From GCA-2746365 sp964651445 (GTDB taxonomy: Bacteria > Pseudomonadota > Gammaproteobacteria > SZUA-229), in contig CAZYYW010000044.1 in NCBI GenBank assembly GCA_964651445.1, positions 1 to 17,868 on the forward strand: a stretch of DNA of 17,868 bases, written 5' to 3'. A program made the translations under genes and the position numbers. This document shows, piece after piece, positions 6,558-14,573 of the stretch; the stretch's first letter is position 1; each line of letters starts with the position of its first letter. The notes beneath the pieces are model-generated. The model saw only the letters and a program-made list of their open reading frames with translations. It was not told the DNA's origin and ran no database searches.

Positions 6558-8105
6558 ATGAAATTAAATCCCCTCGACAACTACAGACAGTTATTGTCAG
6601 CGATAGCACTGATTACCCTGTCAGGCAGTCTGTTTGCGGCTGACTGCGCTTCAGACATCAAAGCAATAACGGATAAAGATGCGAGCGTATCCGTTGAAGT
6701 ACTGTCTTATCAGCTCAAACCACTGACCAAATGCGAGTTGCAAGTCGAAGCGCAAGCTTGGCTTGGTTTGCTACAGGGCAAGGTGGTAGAAATTAGCAAT
6801 GCACAGATTGCCGCTATTTATAAGGAAGCAGAAATTGATGCTGTGGAAGAAGTTGCAGAAGCACTAGAAGAAGTAAAAGAGTCCAAAGAAAATACCGATA
6901 AACAAGATAAGCTTGAAGCCTCTGCGGATGCCAAAACGGCAATAAAAGAGGCAAAGGTCGCCGCATCAAAACTTGCTGAAAACCAAATACTGCAACAAGC
7001 CATTGCGGATGCCAATGCCAGTGCCAGCCAAGACGGTGACGCGGTTATTAGCTCGGACAAATCTGCCGACACAAAAGAAGCGTTAAAAACGGCGTTGATT
7101 AAACACATAACGATTCTGATGGCAGAGCAAACCATGCTGGTTGATCGTTTTAAGGTGGTTCTGACTGAGTTGACGGCTAAAGGTGGCGTGACTGATGAGT
7201 ACGATATCTATATTAAAGCCATCAGTGGCATTAAAGTCGATGTCACCGACGTAAGTGCCACCTGGACGACTATTTCCGGTTGGATGATGTCGACAGAAGG
7301 CGGTTTGCGCTGGGCACTTAACATGATCAAATTTGTTGTTATTATGCTGGTGTTCTACCTGCTTTCTATTGTCGCGGGTAAAGCGGCTAGAAAGGCATTT
7401 TCAAAATCAAAACATTTTTCTACATTGTTGCGTGACTTCCTAGTAATGACAGCGCGCCGGGTGGTTTTTATTATTGGTCTTTTTGTCGGACTATCAGCGT
7501 TGGAAATTAATATTGGGCCGGTGCTAGCCATTATTGGTGCTGCTGGTTTTGTCATCGCTTTTGCGCTGCAAAATTCATTGAGCAATTTTGCCAGCGGTAT
7601 CCTCATGTTGATTTACCGACCTTTTGATTTAGGCGATATGATCAGTGTTGCCGGTACAACGGGTGTGGTCGATTCGATGAACCTGCTATCCACACAATTA
7701 AGAATGCCCGATAATCAGCTGGTGATCGTGCCCAACAATTCAGTTTGGGGTGATGTCATCATAAACGTTACGGGTATCACCCAGCGCCGCATCGATTTGG
7801 TTTTTGGTATCGGTTATAGCGACGACATTGATAAAGCACAGAAAATTTTACAAGAAATTGTTGAGCAGGATGATCGTATTTTAAAAGAGCCTGAAGCGAT
7901 GGTAAGACTGCATGAACTTGCCGACTCTTCGGTTAACTTTGTATGCCGTCCTTGGGTGCGCCCAGATGATTACTGGGATATTTACTGGTATGTTACGCGC
8001 GAAGTTAAGCGCCGTTTCGACGCCGAAGGCATATCCATTCCGTTCCCGCAGCAAGATGTGCACATCTATCGTGAAGCACTGGAAAATAATGCTGATAAGG
8101 GGTAG
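6558..8105 (+). CDS. MscS-family mechanosensitive channel with long periplasmic N-domain
   Basis: A 515-residue inner-membrane channel of the small-conductance mechanosensitive family, which releases solutes on hypo-osmotic shock. A signal peptide ends near LFA-AD (about 27). Residues 80-150 are rich in Glu, Lys and Ala and probably helical or coiled coil; the periplasmic part extends to about 245. Membrane helices lie near 255-273, 300-318 and 320-345. The last is the pore-lining helix (GAAGFVIAFALQNSLSNFAS), followed by the MscS beta domain (RPFDLGDMISV, VPNNSVWGDVIINV) and the alpha-beta C domain to about 500. It is longer than E. coli MscS (about 286) because of the N-domain. The ATG has GTGAG seven bases upstream. 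The next gene starts 42 bases downstream, so co-transcription with the transporter and cardiolipin synthase genes is likely. Confidence 0.92.
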   Translation: MKLNPLDNYRQLLSAIALITLSGSLFAADCASDIKAITDKDASVSVEVLSYQLKPLTKCELQVEAQAWLGLLQGKVVEISNAQIAAIYKEAEIDAVEEVAEALEEVKESKENTDKQDKLEASADAKTAIKEAKVAASKLAENQILQQAIADANASASQDGDAVISSDKSADTKEALKTALIKHITILMAEQTMLVDRFKVVLTELTAKGGVTDEYDIYIKAISGIKVDVTDVSATWTTISGWMMSTEGGLRWALNMIKFVVIMLVFYLLSIVAGKAARKAFSKSKHFSTLLRDFLVMTARRVVFIIGLFVGLSALEINIGPVLAIIGAAGFVIAFALQNSLSNFASGILMLIYRPFDLGDMISVAGTTGVVDSMNLLSTQLRMPDNQLVIVPNNSVWGDVIINVTGITQRRIDLVFGIGYSDDIDKAQKILQEIVEQDDRILKEPEAMVRLHELADSSVNFVCRPWVRPDDYWDIYWYVTREVKRRFDAEGISIPFPQQDVHIYREALENNADKG

Positions 8106-8147
8106 CTATTCTTTGGCAATGCTTCGGCTATTCTTCACTAGTGCCGG

Positions 8148-9551
8148 ATGAAAGATGAAATAACAGACGGCAAGCAGATGACGCGCGAAAACAGGGACTT
8201 TAGTTTGCCGCGAGCACAGATTGCGGCTTTAATTGCCGCGCCTCTGCTTGCCGTTTTTGTTTACTGGTTGAGTCTGCCACAGGGGGCACTTATTGCAGGT
8301 GCCCTTGCGATTACCGTATTTGCTGCCGTGTTGTGGATTAGTGAAGCGCTACCGCTACCGGTGACGGCATTACTGATTCCTGTCGGGTTGGCGGCGGTGG
8401 GTGTGTTCGAACCCAGAGATGCCTACGATTCCTTTGGCAGTTCGGTACTGTTTTTGGTGCTCGGTGGTTATGCTTTAGCCGTGGCGGTTGAAGCGAACGG
8501 CGTCGATCGTTGGTTGGCACGGCATATACTGGCAACGGCAGGTAGCAGTACCTTAAAACTGCTGATCGCTTTTATGTTGACTTCGGCATTACTTTCCATG
8601 CTTATCTCCAATACCGCCACCACTGCTTTGTTGCTGCCGGTGGCACTGGGCATTATCAGCCGACAGGCTGCCGATAGAAATCTTTCCCGTTTATTACTGC
8701 TGGGTGTGGCTTATGGTGCCAGCATTGGTGGCGTAGCAACACTAACCGGGACGGCGCCAAATGCCATTGCTGCGGGTTTACTGGAAATCAGCTTTTTACA
8801 GTGGTTGAGTTATGGTTTGCCAGTAAGCATTACCATGATGGTGGTTGCTATTCCTATTCTATGGTGGACCTATCGCCCGCAACAAAGACAACTTAACGTA
8901 ACGCTGGAACAGAAAGTACCCTTGGACGCAGGTGGCAGACGGGCGCTGACAATCGTCGGGATCACCATGTCTCTGTGGTTGTTCGGTCCTTTCTTAGGTT
9001 CGCTATTACAGTTGCCGCCAGCGCTGTTTAGTTCGGCGGCCGTTGCCAGCATTGCGGTGGCTCTGTTGATGTTAAGCCGCTGTGTGGATTGGCGAGCGCT
9101 GGAAAAAGGCGTGCATTGGGGTGTACTGTTACTGCTTGGTGGTGGCTTGACGCTGGGACGCGGGCTTACTGAATCAGGCGCGGCAGACTGGTTGGCAGGT
9201 TTGTTAAGTTCTGGCGTCGGTGACTTGCCGATGTTTACTCTGTTACTGGTTCTGGTGGCTATTGCCGTTTTCGCCACCGAGCTGATTTCCAATACTGCCG
9301 TTACCGCAAAACTTGCGCCCATCCTTATGGGGGTTGCGTTACAGCTTGGGCTGGAGACCGACAGCCTGGTTGTGCCGGTCGCCATTGCCACTTCTATGGC
9401 GTTTATGCTGCCGGTAGCAACACCCCCAAATGCGTTGGTACACGCCAGTGGTGAAATTACGCAACGCGATATGATGCATGTTGGTTTACGGCTCAATCTG
9501 GCGGCCATTCTTGTTATCACACTGCTGTTTTACTTTGGCATTGCCGGATGA
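8148..9551 (+). CDS. DASS/SLC13-family sodium:anion symporter
   Basis: A 467-residue inner-membrane transporter with about 11 hydrophobic segments. It has the two inverted-repeat SNT signatures of the divalent anion:Na+ symporter family, at 154-156 (LISNTATTALLLP) and 381-383 (ELISNTAVTAKLAP). The paired substrate-loop motifs TGTAPNAI (200-207) and TPPNALV (425-431) are also present. Family members move dicarboxylates, citrate or sulfate with Na+; the sequence does not choose between them. A sulfate role would suit the nearby sulfur genes but is only a guess. No Shine-Dalgarno is visible at the ATG; Met11 (8178) is a possible alternative start and would not affect the first helix. The stop overlaps the next start as ATGA. 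Confidence 0.9.
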   Translation: MKDEITDGKQMTRENRDFSLPRAQIAALIAAPLLAVFVYWLSLPQGALIAGALAITVFAAVLWISEALPLPVTALLIPVGLAAVGVFEPRDAYDSFGSSVLFLVLGGYALAVAVEANGVDRWLARHILATAGSSTLKLLIAFMLTSALLSMLISNTATTALLLPVALGIISRQAADRNLSRLLLLGVAYGASIGGVATLTGTAPNAIAAGLLEISFLQWLSYGLPVSITMMVVAIPILWWTYRPQQRQLNVTLEQKVPLDAGGRRALTIVGITMSLWLFGPFLGSLLQLPPALFSSAAVASIAVALLMLSRCVDWRALEKGVHWGVLLLLGGGLTLGRGLTESGAADWLAGLLSSGVGDLPMFTLLLVLVAIAVFATELISNTAVTAKLAPILMGVALQLGLETDSLVVPVAIATSMAFMLPVATPPNALVHASGEITQRDMMHVGLRLNLAAILVITLLFYFGIAG

Positions 9552-10966
9552 GTGGATTTAATCCCGCCTGGTTGATTCTCGACCTATTGATTATTGCTAT
9601 TTTGATTCCGAAGGTGATTATGCAGCGCCGTGAATCCGGCGCAACGCTGGCGTGGATAATGGTCATCATCTTGATTCCATTCCTTGGCTTGTTGGCATTT
9701 TGGGTGTTTGGCACAACCCGTTTACGTTTACGGAGGCGTAAGCGGCGTAATGCTGAGGAGAAACTCGCACCGGCGTTACATAAAATACAGCGCACCACAG
9801 CAGAGAGCATGGCAGAGGTCAAACTACCGCCAACATTGTTAAAACTGGCGTACAAGCTAGATGAGAATGGACCATTAGCTGCAAATAAAGTCACACTATT
9901 GCGTGACGGTGCAGCGGCTTTTGATGCTCTGGAAGGGGCCATACAAAAGGCGCAGCACCACATCCATATGGTCTACTATATCTGGCAACCAGACAGCACC
10001 GGACAGCGCCTACGTGATGCATTAACAACTGCCTGTCAACGCGGCGTGGAGGTACGCTTACTGCTCGATGATGTCGGTTCGCGTAGTGCTAACAAGCACT
10101 TTTTTCAGCCACTATTGCAGGCAGGCGGTCAGGTCGAACGCTTTCTTCGGGTTAATCCGCTGAGTCGTCAATTATCATTAAACAATCGTAACCACCGTAA
10201 AATTATGGTGGTGGATGGCGTAATCGGTTTTACCGGCGGCATGAATGTGGGTGATGACTATGCCGGGCGCGGCGAACCTTGGCGTGATCTGCATGCCCGT
10301 ATCTGCGGCTCGGTGGTGCATTCATTGCAGGAAGTTTTTTGTCAGGACTGGTATCACGCCAGTGCAGAAGATCTGGTTAGCCCGGTGTATTTTCCGCCAA
10401 TAAAAGCTGAGGGTGACGTTTGGGCGCAACTGCTCGCCAGCGGTCCGGCGGATCAACGCTGGCGAGCCATTCATACCTTAATGTTTGCCGCCATTAATCT
10501 TTCGCAAAAACGAGTGTGGATAGAAACACCGTATTTTGTTCCCGATGCAGCAATCGTTATGGCTTTGCAAACCGCAGCGTTAAGAGGCGTTGATGTTCGT
10601 TTGTTATTACCGGCACAGTCTGACCATCCGTTGGTGCAATATGCTGGCCACTCTTTTTTGGATGAACTGTTAGCAGCGGGAGTAAGGGTTTTTGAACTTC
10701 AGGGCGTGATGCCTCATGCTAAAACTGTGACCATCGATGGCGTGTTTTCAAGCATAGGTTCCGCCAACATGGATCAACGAAGTTTCAGGCTTAATTTTGA
10801 AGCCAATCTGTTTTTTTACGGCGAGCAAGTTGCCGTTGAACTGGAGCAGGACTTTCTCTCAATCTGCGCCGAAGTAAAAGAAATAACGGTAGACGACAGA
10901 CAAAATATTTCCAAAGCTAAAAAACTGGCGGAAGGTGTAAGCCGGGTGTTAGCACCTCTATTATAA
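9548..10966 (+). CDS. cls: Cardiolipin synthase (phospholipase D superfamily)
   Basis: A 472-residue membrane-anchored enzyme that condenses phosphatidylglycerol molecules to cardiolipin. Two N-terminal membrane helices (about 8-25 and 34-54) are followed by a strongly basic stretch (RLRLRRRKRR, 58-67). Two PLD domains follow, each with an intact HKD motif: His216-Lys218-Asp223 (NHRKIMVVDG) and His390-Lys392-Asp397 (HAKTVTIDG). Length and layout match ClsA-type enzymes. The start overlaps the transporter stop by four bases (ATGA), which suggests translational coupling. Cardiolipin alters membrane curvature and osmotic behaviour, which fits a shared operon with an MscS channel. The gene is followed by a long non-coding gap. 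Confidence 0.93.
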   Translation: MSGFNPAWLILDLLIIAILIPKVIMQRRESGATLAWIMVIILIPFLGLLAFWVFGTTRLRLRRRKRRNAEEKLAPALHKIQRTTAESMAEVKLPPTLLKLAYKLDENGPLAANKVTLLRDGAAAFDALEGAIQKAQHHIHMVYYIWQPDSTGQRLRDALTTACQRGVEVRLLLDDVGSRSANKHFFQPLLQAGGQVERFLRVNPLSRQLSLNNRNHRKIMVVDGVIGFTGGMNVGDDYAGRGEPWRDLHARICGSVVHSLQEVFCQDWYHASAEDLVSPVYFPPIKAEGDVWAQLLASGPADQRWRAIHTLMFAAINLSQKRVWIETPYFVPDAAIVMALQTAALRGVDVRLLLPAQSDHPLVQYAGHSFLDELLAAGVRVFELQGVMPHAKTVTIDGVFSSIGSANMDQRSFRLNFEANLFFYGEQVAVELEQDFLSICAEVKEITVDDRQNISKAKKLAEGVSRVLAPLL

Positions 10967-11066
10967 ATGGCTGAAAGTTACATCTATAAAGTACACACTG
11001 TGAATACTCGTGAAACAATTAGTACTAACTGGAAGCTTTATTTAAAAAAGGATACAAGCGGTGCGC

Positions 11067-11443
11067 TTAAATAACTAAAAGTCTGTAATCTTCGCCAGAG
11101 ACCAAGGGTTCGATTAATAGATCTGGCGTTTTAGTTTGCATGCCTGTAAAAGCATTTTTAATTTCTTCTGCGGTCGTTACTCTATGCTGTGTGGCAACAG
11201 GTAAGCCTGACTCAGTCAATCACATATTGGTTAGCTTATTGTCGTGGTAAAACCTGCATCGGTGAAATCCATAATAATGTCAACACCCATGTCTTTCATC
11301 TTCCATAAATCGCCGCCTGCGACTAAATTACATAAACCAAGGTCTTCGCTGACAAAAGCTTCGAACGGGCCAGGTGCGTAACTATTGCCGTAACAAACAA
11401 TGATAAAGAGAAAAGGTGTTTTGGGTGAGAAACGCAGAAATTG
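11067..11443 (-). pseudogene. Remnant of an ATP-grasp ligase (CphA/GshF-like)
   Basis: Two adjacent minus-strand frames together resemble part of an ATP-grasp ligase. The first (11443 to 11231) ends in VDIIMDFTDAGFTTTIS. Shifting one frame at that point continues as NKLTNM, then a TGA, then LTESGLPVATQHRVTTAEEI and PDLLIEPLVSGEDYRLLVI before a stop at 11067-11069. The pattern NKLT...ESGLPV followed by IEPLVSGEDYRLLV resembles the cyanophycin synthetase and GshF ATP-grasp entry (DKxLT...aGlPVP; vEefvpGxdyRxLV). The frameshift, the internal stop, the missing ends and the loss of the Gly-rich ATP loop make it non-functional. Family assignment is by eye. Confidence 0.4.
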
Positions 11444-11598
11444 CTATGAAAATGGGTAAAAAGGGTTTTTGTGTTGTATATCGACTAAAAGTCGCTATTG
11501 ATAGCTGCGCTATTGGCGGATGTTTTATTGTCTCAGTACGCGAGTTAAAATGATGTACTTTAAGTCCAAGGCTTTAGCTGCTATACATAAAAGCCTGA

Positions 11599-11668
11599 GA
11601 CACAGAGACCACAAAGGTCACAGAGTAAATAAATTGAATTTCTCTGTGTGCTCCGTGGTCTCTGTGTC
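11599..11668. repeat. ACAGAG-type palindromic intergenic repeat
   Basis: Arms 11599-11628 and 11639-11668 are near-perfect inverted copies. Both begin gacacagagaccac, continue through a slightly diverged middle, and end in cacagag-t/gaaa; the AT-rich loop is about ten bases. Repeats of this acagagaccac type are scattered between genes in many proteobacteria. The region is non-coding and the structure could also fold in RNA. Confidence 0.85.
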
Positions 11669-11753
11669 AAAACTAAAATAAAGTAGAGCAGAGCAGTGTT
11701 ACGAACAATGCTCTATAGAAAACCAAAGGTAAGCCAAGCGACTTTTAATCGCT

Positions 11754-11798
11754 GTTAAATCAACCTATGCACTTTCAGTGCATAGTGGTTGAGTTAAC
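11754..11798. repeat. Long stem-loop upstream of the stress-protein gene
   Basis: The left arm 11754-11773 pairs with the right arm 11777-11798 across a three-base loop. The tip is a perfect 8-bp stem (tatgcact/agtgcata), followed by a two-base bulge and a further stem of 12 bp with one mismatch. There is no T-run on either side, so it is not a classical terminator. It ends about 120 bases before the start codon at 11920 and may lie in the leader RNA or be an operator. Confidence 0.65.
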
Positions 11799-11919
11799 AT
11801 CCCTAAAATAAACTATTCGTAAAAGACGATTTTTATGCTGCGAATATTCGACTTATAAAGAGAGTTAGCATCTGATAAATTGTAACGATAGGAATTCACA
11901 AAAAGAAAGAGCGAAACAG

Positions 11920-12852
11920 ATGCAGAAATTTAAAAATATTCTTTTGACTCTGGATCATCAAGGTCTGGAAACAGCAGCACTGGATAAGGCAGTGTCACTT
12001 GCGCGTCAAAATAGTGCGCGACTAACACTACTTACCGTAATAAAAGAACCACCGGGGTTGCAGGGTTACAGCGATGTTATTGTGGCAAAACAGCGCAATG
12101 CTGCCTTTGCGGAAAGCAGGGAATGGTTGCGGAGTCTAATGCTGCCGATAGAAGCTGCGGATATTGAAGTCGAGATGAAAGTGCTGGAAGGCATAACTTT
12201 TCTGGAAGTTATCCGGCAGGTGATACGTAAAAAACACGACCTAGTTATTACCACGGCAGAGCAAAAACAAGGGATTCGCGAACGTTTGTTTGGCACGACC
12301 TCGATGCATCTGATGCGAAAATGTCCGTGTCCAGTATGGGTCATCAAGCGTGGACAGACAAAGCCCTTTACACGAATAATGGCGGCTGTCGATCCCTATG
12401 CGGCTGGCGCAGAAGCGGATTCCCTTAACCCACTGATTATGCGATTGGCCAGTAGTATTGCTCGCCAAGCAACTAGCCAACTGCATATCGTACATGTCTG
12501 GTATTTACCTGGGGAGCGGTATGGGCAAAAACAGGGTATGAACGAGGATTTGCGACAGGCGAAGACGCAAGCGAAAACGTTGATTCAAAAACGTTTTGAT
12601 GATTTGTTAGACCGCTCTGATATTGCCGATCTGAAACCACATTTACATCTCATTGAAGGTGAGCCTGATCAGCGTATCGCCGAACTTGTGATCGAGCAGG
12701 ATATTGATTTGCTGGTCATGGGCACGGTCTGTCGCACTGGCATTGCCGGTTTTCTCATTGGTAGCACCGCCGAAGAAGTGCTTAACCAAGTAGACTGTTC
12801 GGTGTTAACGGTTAAGCCAAATACTTTCATCACGCCGGTTAGTCTCGCATAA
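11920..12852 (+). CDS. Tandem-domain universal stress protein (UspE-like)
   Basis: A 310-residue cytoplasmic protein made of two Usp domains, about 1-145 and 148-300, the length and layout of UspE. Domain 1 begins KFKNILLTLD and ends LFGTTSMHLMRKCPCPVWVIK. Domain 2 has the nucleotide-binding signature GTVCRTGIAGFLIGSTAEEV (268-287), with the spaced glycines of ATP-binding Usp proteins. Domain 1 lacks the full glycine set, so probably only the second domain binds ATP. Such proteins accumulate in stress or stationary phase and promote survival; the mechanism is unresolved. The ribosome-binding site is poor (aaagag, about nine bases before the ATG). The next gene starts four bases after the stop, so the two are co-transcribed. 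Confidence 0.9.
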   Translation: MQKFKNILLTLDHQGLETAALDKAVSLARQNSARLTLLTVIKEPPGLQGYSDVIVAKQRNAAFAESREWLRSLMLPIEAADIEVEMKVLEGITFLEVIRQVIRKKHDLVITTAEQKQGIRERLFGTTSMHLMRKCPCPVWVIKRGQTKPFTRIMAAVDPYAAGAEADSLNPLIMRLASSIARQATSQLHIVHVWYLPGERYGQKQGMNEDLRQAKTQAKTLIQKRFDDLLDRSDIADLKPHLHLIEGEPDQRIAELVIEQDIDLLVMGTVCRTGIAGFLIGSTAEEVLNQVDCSVLTVKPNTFITPVSLA

Positions 12853-12856
12853 GAAA

Positions 12857-13474
12857 ATGGTGCGTGCATCTATGTCGGGCACTTCACTGCATGAACGATT
12901 GACGCAACTAGCCGTTGTTGCAGGCGATAAACCCTTGACCATGGGAGACGGGTTAAATCGATTGGCGATGGGTTCTAATGGTTATGCCATTCCACTGCTG
13001 CTGTTGTCTCTGCCCGGTGCATTACCGATGCCGGCATTGGGCTTGAGTTCTCTATTAGGTGTTGTGGTAGTACTGCTAGGATTACAGATGTTTGTCGGTA
13101 AGAAGGGTGTCTGGTTACCGCCGCAATTTCGCAACACACGTATACGCCCAGATTGGAGTCAGCGAGCCGCTCGATTGGGGGAGCGTTTTTTACCGTGGCT
13201 TGAGCGTCTGGTAAAACCGCGTTTAAACTGGATGCGATACCGCCTCGGTTACGCCTTACTGGGCCTCGTTGTATCCATGCTTGGTGTATTGATGATGTTG
13301 CCGATCCCAGGTACAAATACACCGCCTGCACTGGTACTGTTGTCTTTGAGTATCAGTCTAATTGAGAATGATGGTTTGATGGCGCTACTCGCTATTGTTT
13401 TCGCTGTGATTCTTGTTCTGCTGTATGCCGAAATCTTATACTTACTCATTATCTGGCTTAGTGAATGGATCTAG
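12857..13474 (+). CDS. ExoD-family membrane protein
   Basis: A 205-residue integral membrane protein of the ExoD family, named from a Rhizobium gene affecting exopolysaccharide production and alkali tolerance. The paired family blocks are clear: SLPGALPMPALG (51-62) in the first half and PIPGTNTPPALVLLSLS (149-165) followed by IENDGL in the second. Hydrophobic segments lie near 43-80, 131-150 and 172-200. The biochemical function is unknown. The gene lies four bases behind the Usp gene, with no Shine-Dalgarno before ATG 12857. ATG at 12872 (Met6) is an alternative start, and translation is probably coupled to the upstream gene. It faces the convergent DUF2459 gene across 114 bases. Confidence 0.85.
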   Translation: MVRASMSGTSLHERLTQLAVVAGDKPLTMGDGLNRLAMGSNGYAIPLLLLSLPGALPMPALGLSSLLGVVVVLLGLQMFVGKKGVWLPPQFRNTRIRPDWSQRAARLGERFLPWLERLVKPRLNWMRYRLGYALLGLVVSMLGVLMMLPIPGTNTPPALVLLSLSISLIENDGLMALLAIVFAVILVLLYAEILYLLIIWLSEWI

Positions 13475-13588
13475 ATATTCGTTTCCAGTGAATCGCATTC
13501 TTGCTCGCGGATACAGTCGTCGGTCGCCCTTAATCAGAGCTTGCCTAGTCATTAGCGATGTCATTAAGCGCGGTTTAAAAAACAGGTG

Positions 13589-14245
13589 CTACTCTAAACG
13601 CTCTGCCTGTATTACCGTGCCTAACTTTCTTGCGCTGGACATCAGACTGCTAGCACGAATAGAACGTACCGGGCTAATATCGAGACCTGCATTTTGTAGC
13701 GCGCGAGCAACCCAGACATTGCAGGTGTTAAATAAATGGTAGCTTTCAGTCGATAGATAAAACTGACTGTCTCCATAGAGGCCTTTGCCAAGTGGTTGAA
13801 CATTGCCAGCGCCGTCCACAGCAAAACTTGCGGCGATAGTATTGACGAGTTGCTTAAAACCAGTAGCAGGCAACGTAATCTGGATGACTTCACTGTTGCG
13901 GAAATAACCGGATACGGAACCACTGAAACCAACAATATGCAACACACTGGCTGTGGGCAAAAGCGCTGCTTTAAGGATGATGCCGAGGTGTGGCTCCGGT
14001 GTCTGGTAAAAATCCCTATCACCCCAGCCAACTTCAAGATATTGTGCCTTAGGAAAATCTGAGGCAACGGCTAACGCTTTAATAGTAATATCATTGCGTG
14101 GCAGTACGATGCCAACATGCCAGCCATGACTGACCAGGTAGAGGGTTTTTGGTGGCTGGTTTTCGTGTAGCGTTGCAGTGTCTTTTATGGGTGCCGCGCA
14201 GGCATTGCCGCTAATCGCTAAAAGCAGGATAAAAATTCGCAGCAT
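13589..14245 (-). CDS. DUF2459 (TIGR02117-type) secreted protein
   Basis: A 218-residue protein with an N-terminal signal sequence (MLRIFILLLAISGNACA-AP). The core matches the DUF2459 pattern: LYLVSHGWHVGIVLP (35-49), then VGWGDRDFYQTPE and a C-terminal NTCNVWVARAL block. The Cys and His of these blocks hint at a cysteine-peptidase-like fold, but no activity is established. The protein is expected in the periplasm. I place the start at ATG 14243-14245 because it begins the signal peptide and has GAGG nine bases upstream. The open frame reaches 14404 only through a TTG codon and an unlikely leader. The gene is single, convergent with exoD and divergent from the BON gene. Confidence 0.8.
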   Translation of the reverse strand: MLRIFILLLAISGNACAAPIKDTATLHENQPPKTLYLVSHGWHVGIVLPRNDITIKALAVASDFPKAQYLEVGWGDRDFYQTPEPHLGIILKAALLPTASVLHIVGFSGSVSGYFRNSEVIQITLPATGFKQLVNTIAASFAVDGAGNVQPLGKGLYGDSQFYLSTESYHLFNTCNVWVARALQNAGLDISPVRSIRASSLMSSARKLGTVIQAERLE

Positions 14246-14422
14246 ACTAAGGAACCTCTGAATAAGTCGTGAATCGGCATCATGCAGGTTTAGCCGCTGA
14301 AAATCTGTGCTGTGTTCGCTGAAAAGTAAGTAACATGATGAGCCAAGACTAACATATCTCCAAGCTAGGAATTCTTTATCATCTATGTGTAAGTCTGTTG
14401 CCAAACAGGTCTGCCTATAGAT

Positions 14423-14455
14423 CGAATATGCCGAATGTTTTACCTATAATATTCG
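14423..14455. promoter_or_regulatory. Possible operator between DUF2459 and BON genes
   Basis: An inverted pair cgaatat (14423-14429) and atattcg (14449-14455) flanks a TATAAT at 14445-14450. A second TATAAT lies at 14481-14486. Both could be -10 elements for the plus-strand BON gene, but neither has a good -35 hexamer at 16-18 bases. The same cgaatattcg word occurs as a perfect palindrome at 11841-11850. Confidence 0.3.
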
Positions 14456-14573
14456 TCTTTTATATTGATTTATTGCGTCGTATAATCAGAGCTTCCTTAG
14501 GTGTTTTTTTGTTTTCCTTAATAATTTTTCCAGAATAGTTTTTCCGTAATAATGTTCCCTGGAGGGATCACCG

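Larger units (their letters stand above)
10967..11919. other. Long intergenic region with gene remnant and repeats
   Basis: These 953 bases hold no intact gene. From left to right they contain a decayed minus-strand ATP-grasp-like reading frame (11067-11443), a 15-base inverted pair (11482-11496 with 11737-11751, 14 of 15 matching), a small hairpin (11569-11596), an ACAGAG-type palindrome (11599-11668) and a long hairpin (11754-11798). The promoter of the downstream stress-protein gene should lie near the end of this region, but I found no convincing hexamers. A perfect 10-base palindrome cgaatattcg lies at 11841-11850. Confidence 0.7.

Noticed and set aside
6818..7135. A 105-codon Ser/Ala-rich open frame on minus
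   Set aside because: It is antisense to the Glu/Lys/Ala-rich domain of the MscS gene, and the low-complexity composition comes from that domain.
8870..9520. A 216-codon open frame on minus
   Set aside because: It lies antisense within the DASS transporter gene, and its Ser/Thr/Ala-rich translation has no recognisable motif; it mirrors the codon structure of the real gene.
11569..11596. Small hairpin aggcttt/aaagcct as a terminator
   Set aside because: The stem has only 7 bp with a 14-base loop and no T-run, and no gene ends just before it on either strand.
13413..13742. Plus-strand open frame spanning the exoD end and the DUF2459 gene
   Set aside because: It overlaps two well-supported genes and its translation is Arg/Ser-rich with no family resemblance.
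14246..14404. Longer N terminus for the DUF2459 protein
   Set aside because: It would need a TTG start and would bury a good signal peptide behind 53 unlikely residues; ATG 14245 has its own Shine-Dalgarno.
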